Shown here piece by piece: positions 23,414 through 32,433 of a stretch of DNA of 40,942 nt. The stretch's first letter is position 1, and the number at the start of each line of letters is the position of its first letter. A model generated the notes under the pieces. That model saw only the letters and a program-made list of their open reading frames with translations, ran no database searches and was not told the origin of the DNA. The DNA comes from an uncultured Prevotellaceae bacterium (GTDB lineage: Bacteria; Bacteroidota; Bacteroidia; Bacteroidales; Bacteroidaceae): NCBI GenBank assembly GCA_900315745.1, contig ONAG01000028.1:1-40942 (forward strand), in the 5' to 3' direction. A program made the translations under genes and the position numbers.

Positions 23414-24285
23414 CACCCAACAAAGTTATTATCAAACGCAGCGAGCTCAACCCAATCTCCACGCGTGAGGGGTTGGAGACAGCCCTTCGCCTTACGAGCG
23501 GTGTGGTGAAGGTGGTGACAGGCGTGGGCAACTCTGCCGCCCACCTGGTGATGCTTCACGCCCACGACCAAATCAAGAGGCATCCGTCTTACAAGCACAA
23601 GGTGAAGAGGGCCTACCATCTTGCTTTCTTTGCGATGGACGCATACCGCCGCAACCTTCTGTTCCCACAGAACGGCATGGCTCTCTTCAACCTTGACAAC
23701 CTCCCCCCGAAGGAACGTGCGCGGTTCGCCCCCGACGCTACCGATGCAGACTACTTCGACTACTGGACGAACAGCGGTGCGGTGGCCTACGAGCGAACGA
23801 AGCCTTTTATCACAAGTTTGTGGAACAAATATCGCCTCTCGCTTGTCTCTCACGACATCCCCGGTGCGGACGCTCTGGCTTGGGTGATGACGGCTGCTGC
23901 CGCGCTGCGCTGTGCCGTTGAGTTGTACAACTACGCCATCAAGGACAGTGCCGGCGGCAACGGCATCCCGGAGAAACTTCTTCGCCGCCTGTTCGGAGGT
24001 TTCGACTTGTCGCCGGTGTGCGAACGATGGGAGCGGGCGTTGTCGCTCACCGAGCCCTTGACATCATCCTACGAGTTGAGCGAGATTGAGGAGCGCAACA
24101 TCATCAACGGCTTGGATCAGTTGAGGGAGCAGTGGATTTCGCCGGACAACCTTTTCGGCTCCACCGTCACCAACATCCAAGACTACGATGAGATGTTCAG
24201 CACCAAGGGCAATCAGAAACGTGCCGCCAAGAGCATGGCCGAGGTGCTGAAATGTGTGAAAGAAGAACTAACCAAAAGCAAATAA
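23410..24285 (+). CDS. Hypothetical protein (291 aa)
   Basis: MTPNKVIIKRSELNPISTRE..., 291 residues, predicted mostly helical, with one mildly hydrophobic stretch (LAWVMTAAAALRCAVELYNYA, cut here at 21 residues only as positions 156-176). No catalytic motif or signal peptide is visible. It is the largest early gene before the primase and is coupled to the preceding gene by ATGA. I do not recognise the family. Confidence 0.7.
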   Translation: MTPNKVIIKRSELNPISTREGLETALRLTSGVVKVVTGVGNSAAHLVMLHAHDQIKRHPSYKHKVKRAYHLAFFAMDAYRRNLLFPQNGMALFNLDNLPPKERARFAPDATDADYFDYWTNSGAVAYERTKPFITSLWNKYRLSLVSHDIPGADALAWVMTAAAALRCAVELYNYAIKDSAGGNGIPEKLLRRLFGGFDLSPVCERWERALSLTEPLTSSYELSEIEERNIINGLDQLREQWISPDNLFGSTVTNIQDYDEMFSTKGNQKRAAKSMAEVLKCVKEELTKSK

Positions 24286-24288
24286 GCT

Positions 24289-24591
24289 ATGAAACTGAAA
24301 GATTTCGAATCCAAGGTGATGGACATTGGCATCCCCGAATTGCGCATTGTTGGCTTCATGATGCAGGGAGGCCACGTGACACGCTGTGTCGCCCGCAGCA
24401 CCACCTTCGTTGTGGTGTGGCTGTGGAGTGGCCGTGCCTATGTGAACTACCCCGATGCAGAGACGCTCGCCCTTGGCGATGACGAACTGGCGGACAAGTA
24501 CGAGCGCATCCAAGAGATGGACATCACGACCGGTGCCGAGGCAGACGGCGTGGATTGGTGGAGAGAATACCGCTATGACATCCAGCGTTGA
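24289..24591 (+). CDS. Hypothetical protein (100 aa)
   Basis: MKLKDFESKVMDIGIPELRI..., an acidic protein with a short beta-rich centre (ARSTTFVVVWLWSGRAYV) that is amphipathic rather than membrane-spanning. It starts 3 bases after the previous stop and overlaps the next gene by 17 bases. No known family. Confidence 0.65.
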   Translation: MKLKDFESKVMDIGIPELRIVGFMMQGGHVTRCVARSTTFVVVWLWSGRAYVNYPDAETLALGDDELADKYERIQEMDITTGAEADGVDWWREYRYDIQR

Positions 24592-24826
24592 CACCTACTA
24601 CGCCCGTCTGGCCGACTATCTGTCGCGGATGGAGGACGGAGAGACCTTCTCCATCCGCGACAAGGTGTGCGAGGAGAACAGGGAGCAGTTCATGGAGTGC
24701 TTCAACCTGTTCTCCCACGTGACGAAGAGCGGTCCGTTCTGGTGGGAGTGGGATGACGTGAAAGACGTGCTTGTGAAGCATGCGCACGGTTGGTACAAGA
24801 AAATGAGAAGAAAGGGAGAGATATGA
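24575..24826 (+). CDS. Hypothetical protein upstream of primase (83 aa)
   Basis: From ATG 24575 (MTSSVDTYYARLADYLSRME); an earlier start at 24455 would overlap the previous gene too far. Motifs 'GETFSIRDKV', 'FSHVTKSGPFWWEW' and a basic C-terminus suggest a small winged-helix-like protein, but no family is certain. Its stop overlaps the primase ATG (ATGA). Confidence 0.65.
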   Translation: MTSSVDTYYARLADYLSRMEDGETFSIRDKVCEENREQFMECFNLFSHVTKSGPFWWEWDDVKDVLVKHAHGWYKKMRRKGEI

Positions 24827-27800
24827 TTAGCAACGATGACAAGAAGCGAATATTGGATGCAGTCGATGCAAGCGGCATCGAGAAACTGATAGGGGAGAGT
24901 GGTGTGCGCCTGATGAAGCGCGGCGGCCACTACGTGGCTTGTTGCCCCTTCCACGGCGAGAAGGGCCCGTCGTTCGTGGTCTATCAGCCCGGCATGGACC
25001 GGCAAGGGCAGCACAGCAGCGGCCACTACCACTGCTTCGGCTGCGGGAAGACCGGCAACGCCATCACGTGGATGATGGAGTATCACGGCATGGAGTATGC
25101 CGCCGCCTGTCGCTCCTTGGCCAGTCGTTACAATGTGGAGATACGCGAGGAGAGCCTGACCCCTGAGGAGAAAGCCGCCATTGACCGTGAGGAGCGCATG
25201 CGCACCGCCCTGGAGGCAGCCACGAGATATTTCGAGGAGCGTCTGGAGAGCGACCTGTCTTCAGACGGCGAGGTGTCGAAACTGCTCGCCAGGCGCGGCG
25301 GCTACACCAAGGAGGCGTTGGAGACCTACCGTGTGGGGCTCAGCGGCAACCGCCGCGAGATGACCGACGCGCTGAGGGTGAGTTATGCGATGGACACCCT
25401 CCAGGCTGCCGACCTTGTGCGCTGGTCCGACAAGTGGGGAGAGCATCAGGACAAGTTCTATGGCCGCATCATGTTCCCCTTCGTTCGCTACGGCAAGGTG
25501 GTGGGTTTCACCGGCAGGTCGATGAGCAGTGACAACAAGGTGAAGTATGTGAACACCGGCGAGACCGCCCTGTATCACAAGGGAGACAACCTGTGGGGGC
25601 TGTTCCAAGCCACGCCAAGCATCAAGGCCACGGGCAAGGTCTATGTGGTGGAGGGCCAGTTTGACGTGCTCGCCTGTTTCGACCACGGCCTGAGGAACGT
25701 GGTGGCGGGCAGCGGCACGGCTTTTACTGAAGCCCAGCGACGCACATTGAAGCGGATGGCCACCGACATCACCTTCATGCTCGACGGCGACAAGGCCGGA
25801 GTGGCCGCCACCTTGAAGCACATCCCAGAGATGCTTGCCGAAGGAATGAACGTGAGGTGCGTGGTGCTTCCCGGCGGCAAGGACCCCGACGAACTGTGCC
25901 ACGCCCTTGGCGACACCGACCTTGGCGTGTGGCTTGGCAACCACGAGCTGTCCTTCGTTGAATACATGCTCCACCCCACGGTGCTTGGCTTGGGAGCCGA
26001 TGACGTGGTGGTGAAGAGCGAGCGCGTGACGGAGGTGCTGCGCTGCATCGCCCTCGTTGGCGACCGCGTGTTGCAGCAAGCCTACCTGCGTCAGGTGGCG
26101 AAATCGGGCGGCATCGACATAGATGCCTTGCAGCAGCAGTGGCGCGTGGTGAAGAACGGCGTGAAGGTGGAAAGTCAGGGCGACACCACCCCCAGATTGG
26201 CCGGTTTGGACGAGGCAACGTCGCTGATGGGCGATGATCACGGCACATTGGAGGTCGTGACGAGTTGGGAGCAGTTCGTCAACGGCCTTGACGAGAAGCC
26301 CGTGGTGATGGCCGTCGGCTTACCTGCCGACAGCGAGTTGCAGAAGCTCCGTGTGCTGAGCAACGCCATCAGGATGATGATGCCCGACGAGGAGGTGGGC
26401 GTGGAGCGTGAGAGCGGCGACGTGCTGCTGCTGAAAGCCCTCTACCGCCTTGGCTTCAACATCGTGGTGGGCACCGCCGTTGGCGACGAGGACTTCATCT
26501 CGTGGTACGTGCGTCTCTACACGTCGCTGCTGGAGCGCGAGGATGGTGACAACGACGTGAGCGAGTTGGAGCGCGACACCTACATCGACCGCTGCGCCGA
26601 TATGATAGCCTACGCCCCCACGCGAAAGCGTGTGCGCTCGATGGCCAAGTGGGCGCAAGGGCTTGGTCTCACCGCCACTGAGCTGAAGGAAAGCGTGAAG
26701 GTGGTGGTGGCCGAGCACGCCGCCGTCTCCGGCAAGTCCTACGCCACCGAAGCAGCGGAGGAGGAGTTCGACTTCAAGGACAGCAGCACATCGGTGCCGG
26801 AGTATGTGACATCCAACCCCGACTACGCCTACATGCTCAGGCGGTTCAACTTCTACCCGAGGTTGAACAAGAAGGATGAGCCGGTGTGCTACATGTTCCG
26901 TAGCGGCGACAGCGAGAGTTACCACCGGGTGTGCGACTTCTTCATGGAGCCATTGATTCACATCTACGACAAGGACCCCAACGAGAACAAGCGCATCGTG
27001 AAGTTGTACAGCATCAACCGCCACATCGACGGCACACCAGTCAAGCCGAAATACGTGGAGTGGACCACCGACACGTTTACAGGTGGAATGCTCTCGCTGA
27101 AGTCCGCCTTGAAGAGGGAGGGACCTTACAACTTGGAGAACGCCACCTCGAAGGGCAACGAATGGGAGACGGTGGAGACGTGGATGTCGCTGCGGTTCAA
27201 GGAGGCATTCCGCCTGAAGACGCTGGGGCAGCAGCGTGAGGGGTTCTTCGCGTGGAGCAACGCGATACTATGCCCGAAGGAACGGGCGACGGCAGAGCCG
27301 TCACATACGGAGAATGAGTATGAGATACGGTTCACCGACAACTTGGGGCTGGTGAGTTATAACAAGCAGATTTTCTACTGCCCTGCCTTCTCAGAAATCT
27401 ACACCAACGACCGAATGGACGATGACCCCTACGAACAGGACAAGTGGCTCTTCTACGAGGAGACACCGGCACCGAAGCGCATCACCTTCGCGTATTGGGC
27501 GAAACTTTTCGACGAGGTGTACAAAATCAACGACAACGGCAAGTGGGGGATATTGTTCGCAATCATGAGTGCCTTCCGAAGCGAAATCTACCCCAAGGAG
27601 GGGAAGTTCACCGCCCTCTTCTTCATGGGGCAGACATCATCGGGAAAGAGCCAGGTGGCCACGAGCATCAGGAGCCTGTGGATGAAGCCGAGCGTCCCCA
27701 TCTCCAACCTGAACCAGATATCGGAGGCTGCGTTCTTCTCGATCCTGGAGCGTTACAGAGACATCCCCTGGCTCTTCGACGAATACAACGACAAGGACAT

Positions 27801-28839
27801 CTCGAACGAGAAGTTCCAAGGCTTGAAGGCGTTGGTGTATGACGGCAACTCGAAGCAGAAGCGACGCTCAGCCACCGGCAACGACATCGTGAGCACGAAG
27901 GTGAACACCTCCATCGTGCTGATGGGGCAGGAAGCACCACAGCGCGATGACAACGCACTGGCCAACCGTGTCATCCTCTGCGACGTGCCGAGCCACGACT
28001 TCGCCAACGACAAACACGCCACGGAGATTTTCGAGGAGTTGAAGGGATATGAGCGTGAGGGGCTGTCGTACCTGCTTTGCGAGATATTGAAGATAAGGCC
28101 CGTGGTGAGGGAGCTTTTCGTGAGTTACCGGAAACGTTGCCTGGCGGAACTGACGTCGAGGATGGTCATCTCCGGAGGACGTGCGGGCGACCAGACGCGC
28201 ATCGTGCACACTGTGTCGTTCTTCTGCGCCATCTGCAAGATATTGGAGGATCGCTGCCCACAGCTGAAGCTGCCGTTCACCTACGAGGAGTTTGTGAAGC
28301 TGGCTGTCGAGAAGGTGGCGTTTCAAGTGGAACTGCTCAGCCATACCGACAAGGTGTCCACGTTCTTCGCCTCGATGGACAGCATGCTCGACCGGAAGAT
28401 ACTGCTTTATGGCCGAGAGTTCCGCATCGAGAAATACGAGGAGCGCATCATCAAACTGGAGGAGGGCGACAAGGCGATACCGCCGGGAACACGGCTGCTG
28501 TACCTCTGCGTGAAGAACGTCCACGACCTATACAAGAAGGACAAGGCGAGCGACGAGCCCATCAGCCGGCAGACGCTGCTCACCTACCTGAAGGCCAACC
28601 CGGCGTACATCGGCACGAAGAGCGGCGTGCGCTTCACCTGGCAGGAGCCGGAATATGCCTCACGCACCGACCGCGAAGGCAGGGAGGTGGAGGGGGCCAT
28701 CCTGACGATGAAGACGGAGACGAAGGTGAAATGGTGCCACGTCTTCGACTACGAGAGGCTGGTGGCGATGATGGACATCGACCTGCTGCGCGACAAGCCA
28801 ACCGACGCACCGGTGAACATGGAAGAGAAACCGTTTTGA
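24823..28839 (+). CDS. Primase-helicase (CHC2 zinc finger, TOPRIM, ATPase)
   Basis: 1338 residues; ATG 24823 is set by ATGA overlap. Residues 40-74 are a DnaG-type zinc finger (Cys40/41, His44, Cys71, Cys74: 'CCPFHGEKGPSF', 'HCFGCGKTGNAI'). The catalytic core follows, with TOPRIM motifs 'VVEGQFDVLA' (about 273-282) and 'MLDGDKAG' (about 317). The C-terminal ATPase has Walker A 'GQTSSGKS' (about 937-944), Walker B 'PWLFDEYND' (about 980) and 'NALANRVI' as arginine-finger candidate. The fusion would make primers and unwind the phage DNA. A 29-nt hairpin repeat is inserted in frame near residue 822, between the primase and ATPase parts. Confidence 0.92.
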   Translation: MISNDDKKRILDAVDASGIEKLIGESGVRLMKRGGHYVACCPFHGEKGPSFVVYQPGMDRQGQHSSGHYHCFGCGKTGNAITWMMEYHGMEYAAACRSLASRYNVEIREESLTPEEKAAIDREERMRTALEAATRYFEERLESDLSSDGEVSKLLARRGGYTKEALETYRVGLSGNRREMTDALRVSYAMDTLQAADLVRWSDKWGEHQDKFYGRIMFPFVRYGKVVGFTGRSMSSDNKVKYVNTGETALYHKGDNLWGLFQATPSIKATGKVYVVEGQFDVLACFDHGLRNVVAGSGTAFTEAQRRTLKRMATDITFMLDGDKAGVAATLKHIPEMLAEGMNVRCVVLPGGKDPDELCHALGDTDLGVWLGNHELSFVEYMLHPTVLGLGADDVVVKSERVTEVLRCIALVGDRVLQQAYLRQVAKSGGIDIDALQQQWRVVKNGVKVESQGDTTPRLAGLDEATSLMGDDHGTLEVVTSWEQFVNGLDEKPVVMAVGLPADSELQKLRVLSNAIRMMMPDEEVGVERESGDVLLLKALYRLGFNIVVGTAVGDEDFISWYVRLYTSLLEREDGDNDVSELERDTYIDRCADMIAYAPTRKRVRSMAKWAQGLGLTATELKESVKVVVAEHAAVSGKSYATEAAEEEFDFKDSSTSVPEYVTSNPDYAYMLRRFNFYPRLNKKDEPVCYMFRSGDSESYHRVCDFFMEPLIHIYDKDPNENKRIVKLYSINRHIDGTPVKPKYVEWTTDTFTGGMLSLKSALKREGPYNLENATSKGNEWETVETWMSLRFKEAFRLKTLGQQREGFFAWSNAILCPKERATAEPSHTENEYEIRFTDNLGLVSYNKQIFYCPAFSEIYTNDRMDDDPYEQDKWLFYEETPAPKRITFAYWAKLFDEVYKINDNGKWGILFAIMSAFRSEIYPKEGKFTALFFMGQTSSGKSQVATSIRSLWMKPSVPISNLNQISEAAFFSILERYRDIPWLFDEYNDKDISNEKFQGLKALVYDGNSKQKRRSATGNDIVSTKVNTSIVLMGQEAPQRDDNALANRVILCDVPSHDFANDKHATEIFEELKGYEREGLSYLLCEILKIRPVVRELFVSYRKRCLAELTSRMVISGGRAGDQTRIVHTVSFFCAICKILEDRCPQLKLPFTYEEFVKLAVEKVAFQVELLSHTDKVSTFFASMDSMLDRKILLYGREFRIEKYEERIIKLEEGDKAIPPGTRLLYLCVKNVHDLYKKDKASDEPISRQTLLTYLKANPAYIGTKSGVRFTWQEPEYASRTDREGREVEGAILTMKTETKVKWCHVFDYERLVAMMDIDLLRDKPTDAPVNMEEKPF
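27286..27314 (+). repeat. 29-nt dispersed hairpin repeat, copy E (inside primase gene)
   Basis: Same unit as at gene boundaries: stem GACGGC, loop AGA, stem GCCGTC, CATACGGAGAA. Here it is translated as ATAEPSHTEN between the primase and ATPase regions, keeping the reading frame (29 nt plus flanking bases). Confidence 0.85.
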
Positions 28840-28844
28840 AAATA

Positions 28845-29651
28845 ATGATTATGCCAAAATTAGGAAAACGCGAAATTGTAGTCCGCAATGAAATAGACTA
28901 CACTCAGAATCTATCTTTCGAGGTTGAAATAAACGTTTCGAAAGGAGGGGAGTTTTACTTTACACTCACCGAAGAGCAAAAAGAAAGGCTAACGAAGATG
29001 GGCGTGGACTTGTCTAAATCCGCCAATCGACGTACTAATAAGTTAGGAACATTCTACGACACATCGCTTGACAAGCTGATTGGCAGCTTCCGGGAATTGG
29101 TAGCAGATGCGGTTGCGGCTGATATTATTGAGGACAAATGTGTAATAATATACAAAATTAGCACGGCGTGTTCTTACACCATATCCGAAGGTGTTCCTGT
29201 ACCAAATGGCTGCTACCTCAAGAAAGAAGAAAAAGATAAAAACGGGTACTGCAAATGGTATAGTGGTGAAGATGATGGTCGTGAAAGTTTTGGTTTCCAT
29301 ATATATGCTCGCATATATAAAAAGCAAGTGCTGAAGTTCAGATCCGGACAGGAGAAAACTTTCTATTGGGTGTTGAAAGACAATGAGGAGAAAGAAAGGC
29401 TTGGGGAGTATGGCAAGATGCTGAACAGCTTCATATTAAATGCAGCTAACATCAAAGACCCAAGTGTAAATAGCTTTTTACGTTACAGTATGAATGGACG
29501 CTTTGTGATAGATTACAACGAGCCGAATGCAAAGTTTTTCTATGACCTGCTTATTTCAGTTTGCAAGTTGAATGAGCAAATCAAGGACTTTGTGAAAGAA
29601 CCAGAAAAAATGCAAGCCCTCATTAATTCATCCAATAAGCTACTAACATGA
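28845..29651 (+). CDS. Hypothetical protein (268 aa), AT-rich gene
   Basis: From ATG 28845 or 28851 (MIMPKLGKREIVVRNEIDYT). The N-terminal half has beta strands and 'EQKERLTKMGVDLSK'; the C-terminal part is helical (about 215-268). No catalytic or binding motif is evident. Its codons are far more AT-rich than those of the primase gene next to it, suggesting a different origin. It ends in an ATGA overlap. Not recognised. Confidence 0.7.
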   Translation: MIMPKLGKREIVVRNEIDYTQNLSFEVEINVSKGGEFYFTLTEEQKERLTKMGVDLSKSANRRTNKLGTFYDTSLDKLIGSFRELVADAVAADIIEDKCVIIYKISTACSYTISEGVPVPNGCYLKKEEKDKNGYCKWYSGEDDGRESFGFHIYARIYKKQVLKFRSGQEKTFYWVLKDNEEKERLGEYGKMLNSFILNAANIKDPSVNSFLRYSMNGRFVIDYNEPNAKFFYDLLISVCKLNEQIKDFVKEPEKMQALINSSNKLLT

Positions 29652-29770
29652 CAAAGCGAGAGAGAGAAATATTATCTTCCATCGTTAACGAAATTCGAGA
29701 AAGCGATGATGAGATAGACCTATTGGTGCGGCTTTATAATGAAGTCAAAAAGATGTTGAAAATCTATTAA
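29648..29770 (+). CDS. Small helical protein (40 aa)
   Basis: MTKREREILSSIVNEIRESD..., ending KKMLKIY; a single amphipathic helical protein. It begins by ATGA overlap with the gene before, which is the main support for it. Function unknown. Confidence 0.5.
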   Translation: MTKREREILSSIVNEIRESDDEIDLLVRLYNEVKKMLKIY

Positions 29771-29779
29771 ACAAAAATC

Positions 29780-30202
29780 ATGACACAATTACAAATTACC
29801 ATATACGAGAGCATGATACCCGAACTCTACATCATCACGCAGCTGTGGAAAATGGGGAAGTCCGATACCTTTGAGTTCATCCGCCGCGGCATTGAGGAGA
29901 AATTCCCTGAGATTGCGGAGAAATACAGGCTCAACGATAAAGCGAGAGAGCGAAACCTGCTGCTATGGGCAGAATACATCAATGGTGCAAGGGCGGCCGC
30001 CATCAAGATGGGGGATGACTACCTTTACAGGCGGGTGAGAAAATCTGACTGGGCGTATATGCAGGCTGAATTAGACTTCATCTGCGCCAACAAGGAGAAT
30101 ATGTGGGAATGGTTACAGAGCAGACCTGGTCAATTCCATTACCGCAATCATAAGAGAGATAAGAAAGGGAAGTTGGTATCAGTTGAAGCGTTTTTGAAAT
30201 GA
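29780..30202 (+). CDS. Hypothetical protein (140 aa)
   Basis: MTQLQITIYESMIPELYIIT..., a helical protein with a Trp-rich C-terminal half and basic end (NHKRDKKGKLVSVEAFLK). Start 9 bases after the previous stop; its TGA overlaps the next ATG. No family recognised and no membrane segment. Confidence 0.65.
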   Translation: MTQLQITIYESMIPELYIITQLWKMGKSDTFEFIRRGIEEKFPEIAEKYRLNDKARERNLLLWAEYINGARAAAIKMGDDYLYRRVRKSDWAYMQAELDFICANKENMWEWLQSRPGQFHYRNHKRDKKGKLVSVEAFLK

Positions 30203-30843
30203 AACTAATTCCCGTTCCTGGAGCACCAGGGTATTACATAGATTGTGAGGGACAGAAAGCGTACAGCTGCAAGAACGGAGTAATCCACGCCCTCACTGAC
30301 CGAACGGCATACCGCACACTCGTTGTGCAGATCGATGGAAGGCCGGTAGGCACCACAATCTGGCGGCTGATGTATTGCGCCACGAACAACATCCCGCTTA
30401 CCACGATTCCTAACGGGTTCTGCATCACCTTCGACCACAAGGAAAACCGTCTCGTGGTGAAGGAGAAAAAGGACACAATCGAGAAAGCTATACAAGCAAA
30501 TGGGCACTCCAATAAGGCTGCCCGAAAGCTCGACAACGTACTGGCAAACATCAGACTGGTGAAGAGATACTACAAGGGAGATACCGAACCGCTGCTCAAT
30601 CACCTGAAGGAGGTAGAGAAAAAGGAGCAGAAAAGGTGGCAATGGATGTTCGGTGTTAGCAAGACAAGGGCTGAAATCATCACATCACAGGCCGTGAATG
30701 TATATCTCGACGAATTGGCCAACGGTTTCCCGGACTATTGCATCAAAAGAAGGATTAGGGCTCTGAGCAGAAAGGAAAACCGTAAAATGAGCAGGACAAA
30801 TATATACCAAGTTTGGATGGATAAGATTATCGAAATCCCATAA
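30199..30843 (+). CDS. Hypothetical protein with NUMOD4-like N-terminus (214 aa)
   Basis: MKLIPVPGAPGYYIDCEGQK... The first about 75 residues ('APGYYIDCEGQKAYSCKNG', 'RTLVVQIDGRPVGTTIWRLM') follow the pattern of NUMOD4 modules at the front of phage HNH endonucleases (GYeiS..GrV....G....l...g.....vhrLv). The HNH catalytic motif itself is not visible; the C-terminal half is basic and helical ('SRKENRKMSRTNIYQVW'). It may be a DNA-binding protein or the remains of a homing endonuclease. The match is by eye only. Confidence 0.6.
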   Translation: MKLIPVPGAPGYYIDCEGQKAYSCKNGVIHALTDRTAYRTLVVQIDGRPVGTTIWRLMYCATNNIPLTTIPNGFCITFDHKENRLVVKEKKDTIEKAIQANGHSNKAARKLDNVLANIRLVKRYYKGDTEPLLNHLKEVEKKEQKRWQWMFGVSKTRAEIITSQAVNVYLDELANGFPDYCIKRRIRALSRKENRKMSRTNIYQVWMDKIIEIP

Positions 30844-30857
30844 ACTAAAAAACGATT

Positions 30858-31280
30858 ATGAAACAAGTAGAATTTGAGACGCAACTGAATGCGTTGAAGG
30901 CAGGAATGAACAGAGAACTGGAAGCCATCGAAGCATGGCAAGTGGACATCAAGCAGCGTGTGGCCGACGCTCACAGGCAGCGCACACACTACGAGGGCGA
31001 GGTGTCGAGACTGAAAGCCGAGCGACAAGCCTTGGCCGCCCGCCGCAACGAGGTGGAGCGGAAATGGAAGACCAAGATTGCGCAATTCAAGGCCGAGAAC
31101 TACAGCGAAGAGCGAATGCTTGCAGACATGAGTGACTTCGCACTGGCGAAGGAACTTGCAAGGCGTGGGTGGCACGGCGACATCTGGAACGAGCGCGAGG
31201 ACATGGAGCAAGAGCACAAGGAGAATGTGACGAAAGCATTCAACGCGAGCTATGCAGAAGCCGAAGCCGATAACGATTGA
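30858..31280 (+). CDS. Coiled-coil hypothetical protein (140 aa)
   Basis: MKQVEFETQLNALKAGMNRE..., almost entirely charged helix with heptad-like spacing through residues 10-85 ('EVSRLKAERQALAARRNEVE'). It could form a dimeric coiled coil. No family assignment. The 3' end overlaps the next gene by 29 bases in another frame. Confidence 0.65.
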   Translation: MKQVEFETQLNALKAGMNRELEAIEAWQVDIKQRVADAHRQRTHYEGEVSRLKAERQALAARRNEVERKWKTKIAQFKAENYSEERMLADMSDFALAKELARRGWHGDIWNEREDMEQEHKENVTKAFNASYAEAEADND

Positions 31281-31524
31281 CCAGCACAGGCTGGAGCTAC
31301 ACCTTGCCCGGTTCTGCTCCCACTATCTTCGGACGGAATCGGGCGAGGCTCTGTGTAGCCTACGCATGGATGGCGAATGTGGTGTTGGCACCATCGACCG
31401 AATTGTCTATCAATGCCCGTCGGACTGCCCGCATATCAGCCAACGGAGATACAAGCCTTGCAGGTCCGGGAAATGCTCATTCGTGAAACAAGCAATCAAT
31501 GAAATAATAAAAGAACAACAATAA
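31252..31524 (+). CDS. Cys-rich hypothetical protein (90 aa)
   Basis: MQKPKPITIDQHRLELHLAR..., with Cys at several points ('FCSHYL', 'ALCSLRMDGECG', 'YQCPSDCPH', 'PCRSGKCSF'), indicating one or two metal-binding knuckles. It overlaps the coiled-coil gene by 29 bases; a later start would lose conserved-looking sequence. Family unknown. Confidence 0.6.
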   Translation: MQKPKPITIDQHRLELHLARFCSHYLRTESGEALCSLRMDGECGVGTIDRIVYQCPSDCPHISQRRYKPCRSGKCSFVKQAINEIIKEQQ

Positions 31525-31542
31525 CTGATAATCAAACAGACT

Positions 31543-32082
31543 ATGTATTTGAAAATAAATCAAGACTCTCTAATGTATGCTGAATTATTCGACATACTCA
31601 CAAAGGAGGAGCAAAGAAATGAAGATTTCAAAAAATGGCAAGTAGATAATTTGCCGGAGTTTAATCACAACATTCTGACACAACGCTCACCATGGTATAT
31701 TTACGACAATGTTGTAGGATGGAAATTTGAAGGCGACATCGACAGCAAAACTTGGAAAGAAGTAAAAGACTGGCCGGGCTATTATGCGCCAAACAAGCGC
31801 ACGAAGGCAGGAAAGGAAATGCAAGAACGCATCCTGAAGGCAAGAGGGCATCGTTTTAATCGCCTTGGATTTTTCGAGATATTCAAAACCACGACACCAG
31901 TATATGGGCAACCGTTCACAATTCCGATAGGTTTCATCTACGAAAATGCAATATATATGGTTTTCGATGATGGCAACTACAATGACATCAAAAAAAATTG
32001 TGCAGGAATGTACACGGAGATAACTCACGGAGAATGGAATGAGCTGATAGACAATAACGGAGGAATGAACGATGGCATGTGA
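31543..32082 (+). CDS. Hypothetical protein (179 aa), AT-rich gene
   Basis: MYLKINQDSLMYAELFDILT..., with many aromatic residues ('RSPWYIYDNVVGWKFEGD'). It is soluble with a mixed alpha/beta look and no catalytic motif visible. Base composition is AT-rich like that of the gene at 28845, unlike the primase or structural genes. It overlaps the next gene by 11 bases. Not recognised. Confidence 0.65.
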   Translation: MYLKINQDSLMYAELFDILTKEEQRNEDFKKWQVDNLPEFNHNILTQRSPWYIYDNVVGWKFEGDIDSKTWKEVKDWPGYYAPNKRTKAGKEMQERILKARGHRFNRLGFFEIFKTTTPVYGQPFTIPIGFIYENAIYMVFDDGNYNDIKKNCAGMYTEITHGEWNELIDNNGGMNDGM

Positions 32083-32305
32083 TTGTATTAAGAACTGGAA
32101 CGAAAAACTGAAGGAAAAGTTCAATGAGACGGCAAGAGTAAACGTTGAAATCTTTTCAGACCGTGTTATTGTCACAGGTCTTTACCACAAGCAAAAGAAA
32201 GACGGCAGTTACGTAAGCAAATGGGAGGAAGTATTTCTTTGGCCTAAGTTCTGCCCATTCTGTGGAAAGGCGTATGAAGAAACAAAGAAGGGAGAAGAGA
32301 AATGA
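32072..32305 (+). CDS. Zinc-ribbon-like small protein (77 aa)
   Basis: MACDCIKNWNEKLKEKFNET..., ending 'FCPFCGKAYEETKKGEEK'. The N-terminal CDC and C-terminal CPFCG form a split zinc ribbon common in small Bacteroidales phage proteins. It is the last well-supported gene of the early operon and is followed by a terminator at 32335-32369. Confidence 0.7.
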   Translation: MACDCIKNWNEKLKEKFNETARVNVEIFSDRVIVTGLYHKQKKDGSYVSKWEEVFLWPKFCPFCGKAYEETKKGEEK

Positions 32306-32323
32306 CCACTTGTAAAGATTTGG

Positions 32324-32331
32324 TACTTTTG
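32324..32331 (+). promoter_or_regulatory. -7-like box (TACTTTTG) just before a terminator
   Basis: TACTTTTG fits TAnnTTTG, but the predicted start would lie inside the terminator hairpin that begins at 32335. Either it is a chance match or it makes only a very short RNA. Confidence 0.35.
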
Positions 32332-32334
32332 TTT

Positions 32335-32369
32335 GGAGCGGCCACCATGGTCGCTCCTTTTGCTTTTTT
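32335..32369 (+). terminator. Terminator of the early operon
   Basis: GGAGCGGCC, loop ACCAT, GGTCGCTCC gives a 9-bp stem (one G-U pair), followed by TTTTGCTTTTTT. It lies 30 bases after the last early gene. Confidence 0.82.
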
Positions 32370-32433
32370 CGGGGTGCGGCGGCAGACAGGCCGTGGCGAG
32401 TTTCAAAAAACTCAAATTTCAGCGAAAATGAAA

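Noticed and set aside
24268-26241. Several long minus-strand frames opposite the primase gene
   Set aside because: They are shadows of a GC-rich gene with strong TOPRIM and zinc-finger motifs; none has a start context or a recognisable domain.
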